DNA of 28,720 nucleotides from JBCCFW01 sp039029535 (GCA_039029535.1 JBCCFW010000095.1:1-28720); one strand, 5' to 3'. Numbered from the stretch's first letter, positions 16,775 to 23,957 are shown. The notes: generated by a model from the letters alone, not told the origin. Made by a program: numbers and translations.

Positions 16775-17026
16775 TCAGGCCGATCGGCGCAGGAGGGTCC
16801 AGCCGATGACGAACGGGAAGCCGAGGACGAAGAAGATGCCGGTGTACATCGCCAGCCCGACGAGGTTGCCGAGCTCGGCGGTGAAGAGATGCACCAGACC
16901 CTGGGTCTCGTGATCGAGCAGGCCGAGCCCCACCGCCGCCAGGAAGCTGAGGACGCCGAGCCCGCAGAGCCGACGCCCGAGTCGGTCGGGCAGGGCGGCG
17001 GGCGGAGTCGTGGCGGTGGTGCTCAT
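16775..17026 (-). CDS. Small membrane protein (83 aa)
   Basis: An unrecognised integral membrane protein with two hydrophobic segments, about residues 18-37 (LGVLSFLAAVGLGLL) and 52-78 (MYTGIFFVLGFPFVIGW). It starts 10 bases after the stop of the 130-aa membrane protein and is the last gene of the long minus-strand run. It has no signal for a specific function. Confidence 0.7.
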   Translation of the reverse strand: MSTTATTPPAALPDRLGRRLCGLGVLSFLAAVGLGLLDHETQGLVHLFTAELGNLVGLAMYTGIFFVLGFPFVIGWTLLRRSA

Positions 17027-17036
17027 GGTGTCGGGC

Positions 17037-17429
17037 TCAGACCGCCTTGGTCGGCATCAGGCGGCGCCAGTTGACCGTGGCGCCCACCAGCAGGGCCGTG
17101 ATGATGAAGAGCAGGTAGCGCGGATCGTGGTCGGTGACGTGGAAGACCACGGCGCCGAAGCAGAGGTAGGCCACGGAAATCGCGCCGGCCGGAGCGGTGG
17201 AGGGGGACTCCCCGCGGTGCACGCGCAGGGCCCAGACCAGCATCATCACGCCGAAGGCGAGCATGGCCACCGAGCCGAAGACCCAGCCGATGATGACGCT
17301 GAGGTGGATCTCGGCGGAGACCCCGTCAGCAGCGAGGGCATCGCTGAGCGGCGGGAGGCCGCTGTAGGAGTGGAAGAAGCCGCTCACCAGGAGCAGCAGG
17401 CCGCTGAGGAAGCCGAGAACCTTGCGCAT
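17037..17429 (-). CDS. Membrane protein with four predicted helices (130 aa)
   Basis: An unrecognised inner-membrane protein. Hydrophobic segments are at about 3-19 (GFLSGLLLLVSGFF), 44-68 (VIIGWVFGSVAMLAFGVMM), 80-98 (AISVAYLCFGAVVF) and 106-118 (LFIITALLVGATV). The frame is open well upstream, but the ATG at 17429 begins the hydrophobic protein directly and has a GAGAGA purine stretch upstream; the upstream extension is shadow sequence within the VOC gene. It sits 58 bases after the first VOC gene and 10 bases before the next membrane protein, suggesting the two small membrane proteins act together. Confidence 0.75.
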   Translation of the reverse strand: MRKVLGFLSGLLLLVSGFFHSYSGLPPLSDALAADGVSAEIHLSVIIGWVFGSVAMLAFGVMMLVWALRVHRGESPSTAPAGAISVAYLCFGAVVFHVTDHDPRYLLFIITALLVGATVNWRRLMPTKAV

Positions 17430-17487
17430 CCGGCGATTCTCTCTCAGGTCGCCCACGGCCACCAGCGGGTCGGCGCCGGACCGCCCG

Positions 17488-17859
17488 TCAGGCCGGCGAG
17501 TAGAGCTCCACGGTGTTCCCGTCGGGGTCGCGGACGGCGCCGTGCAGGCGACCGCCCTCCTCGCGCAGCTCGCCCTCCTGGCGGCCCCCGTGGCGCTCGG
17601 CCAGGGCGATGACGGCCCGGACGTCGGCGACGTCGAAGCCGAGCTGGTGGCTCGGGAAGCCCTCGAAGTCGACCGCCTCCCGCAGGGGCACGAGCTTGAG
17701 CTCACAGCCCCCGGGGAGCTCGCCGAACTGCGACGCCAGCCCGAAGGTGTCGACCGGACGGAAGCGGGCCCCGAAAGCCTCGGTGTAGAAGGCGACCATG
17801 GCGTCCATCCGGCACGCCTGGATGGCGACGGTGCGCGGGTTCGGTCCGGGCTCGCTCAT
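17488..17859 (-). CDS. VOC family (glyoxalase/bleomycin-resistance fold) protein
   Basis: A 123-aa vicinal-oxygen-chelate protein with the paired beta-alpha-beta modules of the family: MDAMVAFYTEAFG in the first module and LHGAVRDPDGNTVELYSP at the end of the second, whose Glu is the usual metal ligand. The ATG at 17859 follows AAGGAG six bases upstream, which fixes the start although the frame is open further. The substrate is unknown; family members include glyoxalases, extradiol dioxygenases and antibiotic-binding proteins. A second VOC gene lies 31 bases upstream, so they may form a heterodimer or arose by duplication and divergence. Confidence 0.88.
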   Translation of the reverse strand: MSEPGPNPRTVAIQACRMDAMVAFYTEAFGARFRPVDTFGLASQFGELPGGCELKLVPLREAVDFEGFPSHQLGFDVADVRAVIALAERHGGRQEGELREEGGRLHGAVRDPDGNTVELYSPA

Positions 17860-17890
17860 GTCGTGCTCCTTCGGCCCCGAGGGCACCGGC

Positions 17891-18256
17891 TCAGCTCTCG
17901 GACCAGACCGCGAGCTCGTTGCCGCTCGGATCCTGGAAGTGGAAGCGACGCCCGCCCGGGAACTCGAAGGGCTCGGTGACGATCGAGGCGCCTGCTCCAC
18001 GCACCGCAGCCAGGGTGGCCTCGAGGTCCTGCGAGTACAGGACGATCAGAGGCCCACCGGTGGAGCCCTCAGCCTGTCGGGAGAACCCACCGACCTCGCG
18101 ACCGGGCTCCGGTCCTTGGATGCCGGCGTAGTCGGGTCCGTACTGCGTGAACTTCCAGCCGAACACCGAGCCGTAGAACTCCTGAGCCGCGGTCATGTCG
18201 GTGACCGTGAACTCGATGTAGTCGATTCCGTGGTGCGGGTGCGCGACGTCGGTCAT
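17891..18256 (-). CDS. VOC family protein
   Basis: A 121-aa VOC-fold protein. It shows IDYIEFTVTDMTAAQEFYGSVFGW at the start of module one and FHFQDPSGNELAVWSE at the end of module two, typical of the glyoxalase-like/bleomycin-resistance group. The ATG at 18256 has AGGAGG seven bases upstream, which decides the start over an in-frame codon 14 residues earlier. It lies between the methyltransferase (48-base gap) and the other VOC gene (31-base gap) in the same transcript. The two VOC proteins are only distantly similar to each other. Substrate unknown. Confidence 0.88.
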   Translation of the reverse strand: MTDVAHPHHGIDYIEFTVTDMTAAQEFYGSVFGWKFTQYGPDYAGIQGPEPGREVGGFSRQAEGSTGGPLIVLYSQDLEATLAAVRGAGASIVTEPFEFPGGRRFHFQDPSGNELAVWSES

Positions 18257-18304
18257 CACCGGTCCTCCTGCTCGCCTGTCGGTGGTGCAGGGAGTCACGA
18301 CCGA

Positions 18305-19102
18305 TCAGCGAGACGCCATCATGCCCGAGCGCTGCAACAGCGCCCAGTAGCCGTTGCTCTTGCGAAGCTCGGTCTCGAGCGCGGCCCCATCTTCACCGTC
18401 GCCCACCTCGCTCACGAGGAACGGCCGAGCACTCATCGTGAAGAAGCGCTCGACGCTCAACCCCGTCTCGACGCACAGCAGCTCGAGCTCCTGGAGCGTG
18501 TAGCAGCGGATGGTCTGACTCCGCTCGACACCCGGTCGCTGCGACGAGGTCCAGTGGTCGGTGAAGCGACCGCGCAGCACGCTGTACTCCAGCCGACGCT
18601 GCCAGGTCGTCCCGTCCACGCCGGTGATGTCGGTGACCTCGCCCTCTCGACGTTGCCAGTTCCAAGGGCTGAACACGTCGAGCAGGACGCGGCCGTTCGG
18701 CTCCAGCCAATCGCTCGCACAGCGTCGGAGCAGGCGACGCTGATCCTCGTCGCACCCCACGCCGAAGCCGTCCCAGTAGAAGACGAGATCGAAGCGTCCT
18801 TCCAACTCGACTTCGCAGAAGTCCGCCTCGACCATGGTGACTGGCAGGTCCGGTCGGCTCGCCGCGAGCTCTCTCGCCAGGGCGGCATCCGTCGGGTTGA
18901 AGTCGATCGCCCAGGTCTCGTGACCGAGCTCGGCCAGGGCCATCGCCAGTCCGCCGGAGCCCGCTCCGAGCTCGAGCACGCGCCCCTTCTCGATCCCGGT
19001 CAGCTCGACGATCGTCGCGGCCTGTCGTCGATGACGCTCGGTGACGACCGCGCGGCCGAACTCACGAGCCTGCGCAGTGTAGTAGCCCTTCACCCAATCC
19101 AT
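18305..19102 (-). CDS. SAM-dependent class I methyltransferase
   Basis: A 265-aa Rossmann-fold methyltransferase. Motif I VLELGAGSG lies at 42-50, the acidic residue after beta2 in WAIDFNP, and motif post-I as VEADFCEVEL; FDLVFYWDGFG is the motif II region. The C-terminal third (YTLQELELLCVETGLSVERFF) is typical of Methyltransf_25/11-type enzymes. No signal peptide; cytoplasmic. It starts five bases after the M64 peptidase stop, so it is translated from the same mRNA, and is followed by two VOC genes. The substrate is not evident. Confidence 0.88.
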   Translation of the reverse strand: MDWVKGYYTAQAREFGRAVVTERHRRQAATIVELTGIEKGRVLELGAGSGGLAMALAELGHETWAIDFNPTDAALARELAASRPDLPVTMVEADFCEVELEGRFDLVFYWDGFGVGCDEDQRRLLRRCASDWLEPNGRVLLDVFSPWNWQRREGEVTDITGVDGTTWQRRLEYSVLRGRFTDHWTSSQRPGVERSQTIRCYTLQELELLCVETGLSVERFFTMSARPFLVSEVGDGEDGAALETELRKSNGYWALLQRSGMMASR

Positions 19103-19107
19103 GACGG

Positions 19108-20685
19108 TCAGGGGCAGTCGGGCAGCGCCACCCAGTCCACCGTGCGCGGACCGCTCGACCCGACGCCGAGGGGGCCCGGACCGCAGGAGTCGAGGGCGAC
19201 GAGCAGGTAGTACACCGACAGCGATCCGGCGAGAACCGACGCGCCGGCCTCGCTCCCCAGCTCGATTCGACAGGCCGAGCGGAAGTCACGCTCGACGTGC
19301 AGGTCTTCGAGAACACCACGAAGGACCCCGTAGCGACCGTCCGGTCGATCGGCGAGCTCGGGAAGCGACGTCCACGTGAGGTCGAGCAACGAACGCCCGG
19401 AGGCGCGCAGGTCGGTGACCTCCGGCAGCTCCGCGTGCGGCAGCGCTTCCCGCGGCGAGCAGTCGTCCTCGTTGAGGAGCCCGTCACCGTCGATGTCGGG
19501 ATCGCAGGCGTCCTCGATGCCGTCGGTGTCGAGGTCGGCCGCCCCCCCGTCGGCGCGGCTCAAGGTCCACGTTCGAGTGCTCGTCATCGGCGTGAGGTAG
19601 GGCCGACGGACGAAGGCCGTGGCGTCGCGCACCTCGGCGACGAGCTCGTGGGAGGCCCCCGTGAGCAGGCCACTGGCCAAGCTCAGGGTCGGCCCGGTCT
19701 CACCATCGAGGACGACCCCGTCGAGCGTCCAGGTGACGGTCAGCGTGTCGGGAGCGGGAGAGAGCAGGGTCAGCGCCAAGTCGAGGTCGACGCAGGGCGT
19801 GACCTCGACGGCCGTGGCCGACTCGGGAGTCTCGGTCTCGATGATGTCCACGAGCGCGTGGAAGTGCTGGACGTGAGCCTCACGACACACCTCACCGAAG
19901 GGGCGGTCGAGGCTGCGCATCTTGCAGTCGTGGATGGGTCGGAAGATGCCGTTGTCGAAGTAGCGCCCCCCCTCGTAGGCACCGACCACGCCTCGTGTCG
20001 CGCTGGGCGTCGGCAAGGGCGTGTCCGCGTCGATCCAGACGCTCCACTCGATGAGGCCCAGGACGGTCTCGACCGTCACGTTCACTTCCGGCGCGCTGCT
20101 GCCCACTCCCGGATTGCCAGCGTACTCGTCGGCCAGCCGAGGGAAGCTGTGACCGGCCTCGTGAGCGAACAGCTCGATGGAGGCGCCGTTGGTCGAGAAC
20201 ACGCTCGTGGGTCCGCCCGACCCACCGTACTCGCCGTCGTTGACCATGGCACCGGAGACGTCCCAGCCGGGAACGGACGTGTTGAGCTCGGCGAGGACCG
20301 CGCCACGGTTGACGGTGAGCAGGCGACGGATGCCCGACGTGCAGTAGGTCGCGTCGAAGGCGGTGTCTCGCTCGACGGTGGTGCCGAAGCACTCCTCGGG
20401 CTTGTCGGCGCCCGACTCGTTCGACGCGACGAACACGCCGTACACGTTGAACCAGGACTCGTACTCCCGGTACGGCGTGATGGCGAAGAGTCCGTCGACG
20501 GCGGTGACGAGGTCGGACTCGAAGAGCGCGGTCTGATCGGCGGTGTAGCCCTCGGCGACGATGGCGACGACGATGCGCTCGTCGTCGGGTCCCGTCTGAC
20601 GGAGCGTGAGAACGTCACCGGCGTGGGCCGTCACGGCCAGGCCGAGCATCAGCAGCACGACGACGAGCCGGTAGTGCGTGCTCAC
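19108..20685 (-). CDS. Secreted M64-family (IgA-peptidase-like) metallopeptidase
   Basis: A 525-aa exported zinc peptidase. The signal peptide ends at about residue 22 (LGLAVTAHA). The M64 catalytic signature HEAGHSFPRLADEY occupies 175-188. C-terminal to the catalytic region are thrombospondin-type-3-like calcium repeats (DLDTDGIEDACDPDIDGDG), then an Fn3-like module ending SVYYLLVALDSCGPGPLG. The start is a GTG at 20685 that overlaps the upstream stop in GTGA, implying translational coupling to the 183-aa secreted protein. The family name reflects Clostridium IgA peptidase; environmental members probably digest other proteins. Confidence 0.9.
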   Translation of the reverse strand: MSTHYRLVVVLLMLGLAVTAHAGDVLTLRQTGPDDERIVVAIVAEGYTADQTALFESDLVTAVDGLFAITPYREYESWFNVYGVFVASNESGADKPEECFGTTVERDTAFDATYCTSGIRRLLTVNRGAVLAELNTSVPGWDVSGAMVNDGEYGGSGGPTSVFSTNGASIELFAHEAGHSFPRLADEYAGNPGVGSSAPEVNVTVETVLGLIEWSVWIDADTPLPTPSATRGVVGAYEGGRYFDNGIFRPIHDCKMRSLDRPFGEVCREAHVQHFHALVDIIETETPESATAVEVTPCVDLDLALTLLSPAPDTLTVTWTLDGVVLDGETGPTLSLASGLLTGASHELVAEVRDATAFVRRPYLTPMTSTRTWTLSRADGGAADLDTDGIEDACDPDIDGDGLLNEDDCSPREALPHAELPEVTDLRASGRSLLDLTWTSLPELADRPDGRYGVLRGVLEDLHVERDFRSACRIELGSEAGASVLAGSLSVYYLLVALDSCGPGPLGVGSSGPRTVDWVALPDCP

Positions 20686-21233
20686 GGCCGGTCTCCGGTC
20701 GCGAGAGCGGTGCGCGGGAAGCGAGCCAGGACCCGAAGGCCGGCGGTCTGCGGTCGCGCCCGCAAGGCCCGGCGCAGCTCGGCGGCCGAGGTCGGCGCGG
20801 TCTCTCCGAGCTGGAAGACGACCAGCTCATGGGCCGTGACGGGCCGGGGGAGCTTGACGGCGATCACCGCCTCGTCGAGCGGATGTGGTTGGCAACGCCA
20901 CTGCCCCTCGGCGAAGAGCGTCGGTCCATGGACCTCCCAGGCGACGCGGCTAAACGCGATGAGCTGCGGCTCCCCCTCGGCGTCGAGCCAGGCCAGGCCG
21001 AGCTCGCCCGAGGTTGGCGTGCGAGACGCAGCCGTCTTGACCCTGCCGGCGTGGTGGCGACCATCGAGCAGGCGGAGACCACCGTTGCGATCGAGCTCGA
21101 GGACGAGGAGGTCCGCACCGGCGAGCGCGGGGAGCTTCGCGGGATGCAGCACCGCCACGGCTTCGGCACTGACGTTCGCGGCCATCGCCACGGCGAAGAC
21201 GCAGGAGAGAAGACGCAACGAGAAGGTCGGCAC
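20682..21233 (-). CDS. Secreted hypothetical protein upstream of M64 peptidase
   Basis: A 183-aa protein with an N-terminal signal peptide (LLSCVFAVAMAANVSAEA). The mature part is strand-rich (LLVLELDRNGGLRLL, LIAFSRVAWEVHGP, LVVFQLGET) with no motif I recognise; a single Cys-containing segment, QWRCQPH, lies mid-protein. It opens the minus-strand run and overlaps the M64 gene by GTGA, so its product is made in a fixed ratio with the peptidase and may be its N-terminal partner or propeptide split into a separate gene. The start is GTG at 21233 with a poor ribosome binding site and is uncertain. Confidence 0.7.
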   Translation of the reverse strand: MPTFSLRLLSCVFAVAMAANVSAEAVAVLHPAKLPALAGADLLVLELDRNGGLRLLDGRHHAGRVKTAASRTPTSGELGLAWLDAEGEPQLIAFSRVAWEVHGPTLFAEGQWRCQPHPLDEAVIAVKLPRPVTAHELVVFQLGETAPTSAAELRRALRARPQTAGLRVLARFPRTALATGDRP

Positions 21234-21422
21234 GGGGCACCCCAGGCATGGGAAGGCGTTGCGACAGGATCGCAGGGATGACGGGTTGCTGCCAGTCCCC
21301 GTCTCGATGACTGACCACCGTCGGGCGGCTCACGCAGCCCCGACGAGTGCGGGTGCTAGGGTGAGCCATCGACACGAGCGGCGGCTCCCGAGCCGTCTCG
21401 AACACCGACTGGAGAGAGATCG
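21234..21422. promoter_or_regulatory. Divergent promoter region, M64 operon and DUF2235 gene
   Basis: This 189-base gap separates divergent starts. TAGGGT at 21357-21362 fits the -10 pattern for the DUF2235 gene, which has a GGAGAGAG ribosome binding site just before its ATG. I could not define the minus-strand promoter. Confidence 0.4.
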
Positions 21423-22661
21423 ATGGCCCTCTACGCATTCGACGGGACCTGGAACGAAGACGAAGAGAAGGCGACGGAGGACTCCAACGTCATCCGATTC
21501 CGCGATCTCTACGAAGGACCGGTGGAGTACCGAGCGGGAGTCGGCACCCGCTTCGGCCATCTCGGACGCGTGCTCGGTGGTCTCTTCGGAGTCGGCGGTC
21601 GTTCACGCATCGAGGAGATGTACGACGCCCTCCGCGAGAACTGGAGCCGTGGCGATCAGGTCGTGGACGTCGTCGGCTTCAGCCGGGGCTCGGCGCTGGC
21701 CATCCACTTCTGCAACGTGCTGGCCGAGCGAGGCTTCGACACGCCGAGCGGAGAGCGCGTCACGCCGCCGATCCGCTTCCTCGGCCTCTTCGACACCGTC
21801 GCATCGTTCGGCCTCAGCTTCGACATCAATCACGTCATCAACTTCCAGGACATCAACGTCGGCTGGAACGTCGAGAAGCTCCCGACGAACGTGCAGCGCT
21901 GCTTCCACGCGCTGGCCCTGGACGAACGACGCGAGTCCTTCCGCCCGACGCGCCCCGAACCGGAGTCGGCCGACACGCAGTTGGTCGAGACCTGGTTTCG
22001 TGGGGTGCACAGCGACATCGGCGGCGGCAACGGAAACGTCGAGCGCAACGACATCGCCCTCGCCTGGATGCTCAGGGCAGCCCACGACTCCGGGCTTCCC
22101 GTCTCGGAAGACGCCATCGACGCGATCGAGGGGAGCGCCGACCTGCAAGCACCGATCGCCGAGAATCTCGACCCGAAGAAGGACGAGCGTCGTGCGGTGG
22201 GTGAGAACGACGACATCCACCCCAGCGCGAAGTCGACCACCCTGGCGGTCGGCGAGAGCCACGAGTTCGACGTCCGCTCGGAGTACAAGCTCGACTGGTC
22301 GGGCCTGCGGATGGAGGCCGGCGCCATCTACGAGTTCGAGGTCCCGGGCGATCAGGCGTGGACCGACAAGGGCATCCGCTGCGACGCCAACGGTTGGAAG
22401 ACGGAGCGACTGCGCTGGTTCAAGGAGCCCGTGGTGCGGGCCCTCGAGTCGCGTCGCCGCGTCCCGGACGCCGACTGGTTCGAGCTCTGCGGTTCCGCCG
22501 GCGACGACGAGGACCGTCACTTCCGCATCGGCAAGGGAGGACCGGAGCGTCGCTACTCGGCGGAGGTCGACGCCGACTTGTACTGCTTCGCCAACGACCT
22601 GACGTCGAAGTACGACAACAACGAGGGCGAGCTCGCCGTGGTGGTGAAGAGAGTCTCGTAG
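21423..22661 (+). CDS. DUF2235 alpha/beta hydrolase with LecA-like C-terminal domain
   Basis: A 412-aa protein with two parts. Residues 1-250 are a DUF2235 alpha/beta hydrolase, the fold of type VI Tle1-like phospholipases: FDGTWN at 6-11, nucleophile GFSRGSA with S87, an FDTVASFG segment around D124 and GVHSDIGGG with H196/D198. Residues of about 270-412 form a beta-sandwich resembling PA-IL/LecA-type lectin domains: WFELCGSAG and FRIGKGG precede NDLTSKYDNNEG (391-402), where D392, N399 and N400 match LecA calcium ligands while its Thr is replaced by Lys396. There is no signal peptide, and no VgrG, Hcp or immunity gene is adjacent. It may hydrolyse lipids at a glycan-bearing surface or act as an intracellular lipase; this is inference. 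Confidence 0.88.
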   Translation: MALYAFDGTWNEDEEKATEDSNVIRFRDLYEGPVEYRAGVGTRFGHLGRVLGGLFGVGGRSRIEEMYDALRENWSRGDQVVDVVGFSRGSALAIHFCNVLAERGFDTPSGERVTPPIRFLGLFDTVASFGLSFDINHVINFQDINVGWNVEKLPTNVQRCFHALALDERRESFRPTRPEPESADTQLVETWFRGVHSDIGGGNGNVERNDIALAWMLRAAHDSGLPVSEDAIDAIEGSADLQAPIAENLDPKKDERRAVGENDDIHPSAKSTTLAVGESHEFDVRSEYKLDWSGLRMEAGAIYEFEVPGDQAWTDKGIRCDANGWKTERLRWFKEPVVRALESRRRVPDADWFELCGSAGDDEDRHFRIGKGGPERRYSAEVDADLYCFANDLTSKYDNNEGELAVVVKRVS

Positions 22662-22718
22662 TCACTTTTTTCGATGAAGCCACTTGACACCATCACGACT
22701 CGACCCTATCTTCCCCAA
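22662..22718 (+). promoter_or_regulatory. Spacer with strong sigma70-like promoter upstream of structured RNA
   Basis: TTGACA at 22684-22689, a 17-base spacer and TATCTT at 22707-22712 form the closest match to a housekeeping promoter in the window. Predicted transcription start is near 22719. It points into a noncoding, hairpin-rich region, not into a gene. A run of six T residues (22665-22670) just after the DUF2235 stop might belong to its transcript end, though no stem precedes it. Confidence 0.65.
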
Positions 22719-22924
22719 CTCGCGTCGACGCACGGCGCAAGAAAGACCACGAAGATGACCGACACGACACGCAGCAGCATCGACGCGAAGCGCACGGCCG
22801 GGGCCCACCTCGACCGGCGCACTCTCGCGCCCATCGCCTGCGCGAGGGTGCCGATCCGCTGAGCTCCGTCACCGACGGACGCCGCGGCCGGGCACCCTCA
22901 CGGGTCGCCCGGCCTTCTTCGTTT
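22719..22924 (+). ncRNA. Predicted ~200-nt structured RNA (or 5' domain of larger RNA)
   Basis: Starts at the predicted transcription start. Helices visible: CGCGTCGA (22721-22728) with TCGACGCG (22780-22787); an 11-bp hairpin 22820-22830/22840-22850 with one G-U pair and a 9-base loop; TCCGTC (22865-22870) with GACGGA (22874-22879); and the strong terminal stem 22886-22914. A 35-codon reading frame at 22755-22862 overlaps these helices, has a poor ribosome binding site and matches nothing I know, so I prefer an RNA. It ends in a T-rich tract consistent with termination, or is read through into the next segment as one ~1.2-kb RNA. Confidence 0.55.
22886..22924 (+). terminator. Rho-independent terminator-like hairpin
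   Basis: GGCCGGGC (22886-22893) pairs with GCCCGGCC (22907-22914); inside it ACCC pairs with GGGT over a TCAC loop. TTCTTCGTTT follows. This is the strongest terminator in the window for a ~200-nt transcript from the promoter at 22684-22712. It could alternatively be an internal hairpin of the larger RNA. Confidence 0.7.
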
Positions 22925-23563
22925 CAGGAGCCACGATCCGCACGCTCGACGTGCGCATCGAGGCCTTCGTTCCTTGACAACCGAGCACGCACGAATGACG
23001 ACGGTGTCGTCCCATCAGGGCCGATGCCGTTGCGAAGACCGATCCGCGCGCGGCAACGCGAGCGGATCGCGTCAGGTGAATCCCGGCCTCGGTCGGGCGG
23101 TCGCGTGGGATCGATGGGAAACGCCGGGGTGACCCGGCGAAAGGAGACGTCACGACTCTCCGCCCTTCTTCGGGGGGGTCCGTCCACGCAAGCCGCAGGT
23201 GGCTCCGACCCAGGAGCAGGTCATCAGAACGGTGGCCCCACCTCGGTGCCTGGTGAACGGTCGTCTTGGGAGACGCGAAGGGAGCCAAGCCGGGATCTTC
23301 GGATCCGGAAGGAGGTTCTCCGAAGCTCGCGCGGGGACGCGCGAGACCGGTCGCATCCAGCCAGGGATCGAGTGATTCCAAGCGGTAGTCGACGAGTCCG
23401 AGCAGTGGCATGCAAGGGCCGCCGGCATGACGAAGGGCAAGGGGTGGAGCTCCCCGCGTCCTGAAGGCACGGTAAAGTCCCGCCAGGGACGAATGCCAAG
23501 GGGCGTGTCGCAGTCCGTGGACCAAAAGTCCACGGAACGACCGGCAAGGCGCGTTCCCAGTGA

Positions 23564-23636
23564 CGGCTTGTAGCTCAGCAGGATAGAGCGTCCGATTGTC
23601 AATCGGGAGGTCGCGGGTTCAAGTCCCGCGAAGTCC
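23564..23636 (+). tRNA. tRNA-Asp(GUC)-like cloverleaf with defective acceptor stem
   Basis: D-arm GCTC/GAGC (23573-23576/23586-23589) with the conserved GG, anticodon arm with loop TTGTCAA and anticodon GTC at 23598-23600, T-arm GCGGG/CCCGC (23613-23617/23625-23629) with loop TTCAAGT. U8-A14 and G15-C48 are also satisfied. The acceptor stem is poor: position 1-72 is C-C and 7-66 is G-G, leaving five pairs, one a G-U. No CCA is encoded, position 73 is T rather than the G expected of tRNA-Asp and position 38 is A rather than C. It is probably a tRNA mimic within the larger RNA or a decayed tRNA gene; a functional tRNA is less likely. Confidence 0.6.
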
Positions 23637-23928
23637 TTTCAAATGGAAAGACCTTGCCGATCTCGACCGAAAGGGACCTAAGCCTCCCCTCATGACGAGA
23701 AGGGAGGGCGTGGACGCCCCCAAGGCCGAAGCGCTTGATGGAAAGCCGAAGACCCTGGTCCGGCCAGACCAGGACGGAGGCAGAACGTCGAAGGGGTCGA
23801 GATGACGGTGGCACTGCCGCCACCCAAAACAAGGCGGTCCTGATCGGAAACTCGAGAGATCGAGTGGACACGGAGGCAACCCCGGCCACTGAGAGGCCGG
23901 GCTACGTCTCTCAAGAGCCGATCACGAA

Positions 23929-23949
23929 GCGGGCCGAGTCTCAGCCCGC
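23929..23949. terminator. Hairpin between RNA 3' end and Imm53 gene
   Basis: GCGGGC (23929-23934) pairs with GCCCGC (23944-23949) over nine bases. On the minus strand it lies nine bases after the Imm53 stop and is followed by TTCGT, so it may end that operon; on the plus strand it could be the last helix of the structured RNA. The T tract is weak either way. Confidence 0.4.
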
Positions 23950-23957
23950 CTCGCCAA

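Larger units (their letters stand above)
22925..23950 (+). ncRNA. Candidate giant structured noncoding RNA with embedded tRNA-like element
   Basis: About 1 kb with no credible protein gene and a dense series of local helices. Examples: 22939-22944/22950-22955; 22997-23002/23006-23011; 23040-23047/23062-23069; 23122-23128/23133-23139 (GTGA loop); 23202-23206/23213-23217; 23262-23266/23271-23275; 23290-23308 (UUCG loop); 23326-23333/23338-23345 (GGGA loop); 23477-23481/23486-23490; 23514-23522/23528-23536, nested within 23507-23510/23538-23541 and 23494-23497/23543-23546; 23683-23688/23702-23707; 23754-23760/23767-23773; 23807-23812/23819-23824; 23850-23855/23860-23865 (GAGA loop); 23881-23887/23895-23901. 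GNRA and UUCG loops appear only when read on the plus strand, which sets the orientation. Its size and the tRNA in its middle recall GOLLD/ROOL-type RNAs, but I cannot assign it to a class. Ends are approximate. Confidence 0.65.

Noticed and set aside
19297..22602. An 1101-codon plus-strand open frame
   Set aside because: It runs antisense to the M64, secreted-protein and spacer regions and then out of frame through DUF2235; its translation is low-complexity Arg/Ser/Val-rich. It is a high-GC shadow.
21423..22661. Type VI secretion effector locus
   Set aside because: The DUF2235 fold allows it, but no VgrG, Hcp, PAAR, adaptor or immunity gene adjoins the gene.
22755..22862. A 35-codon reading frame that could encode a small peptide
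   Set aside because: It overlaps an 11-bp hairpin and other helices, has only a weak AAGAAAG upstream, and its sequence matches nothing known to me. A structured RNA explains the region better.
22869..23889. Several open frames of 70-220 codons on both strands in the hairpin-rich region
   Set aside because: They have no recognisable domains, overlap the tRNA-like element (which yields the familiar antisense-tRNA string RDLNPRPPD), and conflict with each other. GC-rich sequence leaves many frames open.
22925..23950. RNase P RNA, tmRNA or group II intron
   Set aside because: I see neither the conserved RNase P core sequences, a tmRNA tag frame with alanyl acceptor ends, nor a domain V hairpin of a group II intron, and no reverse transcriptase is adjacent.
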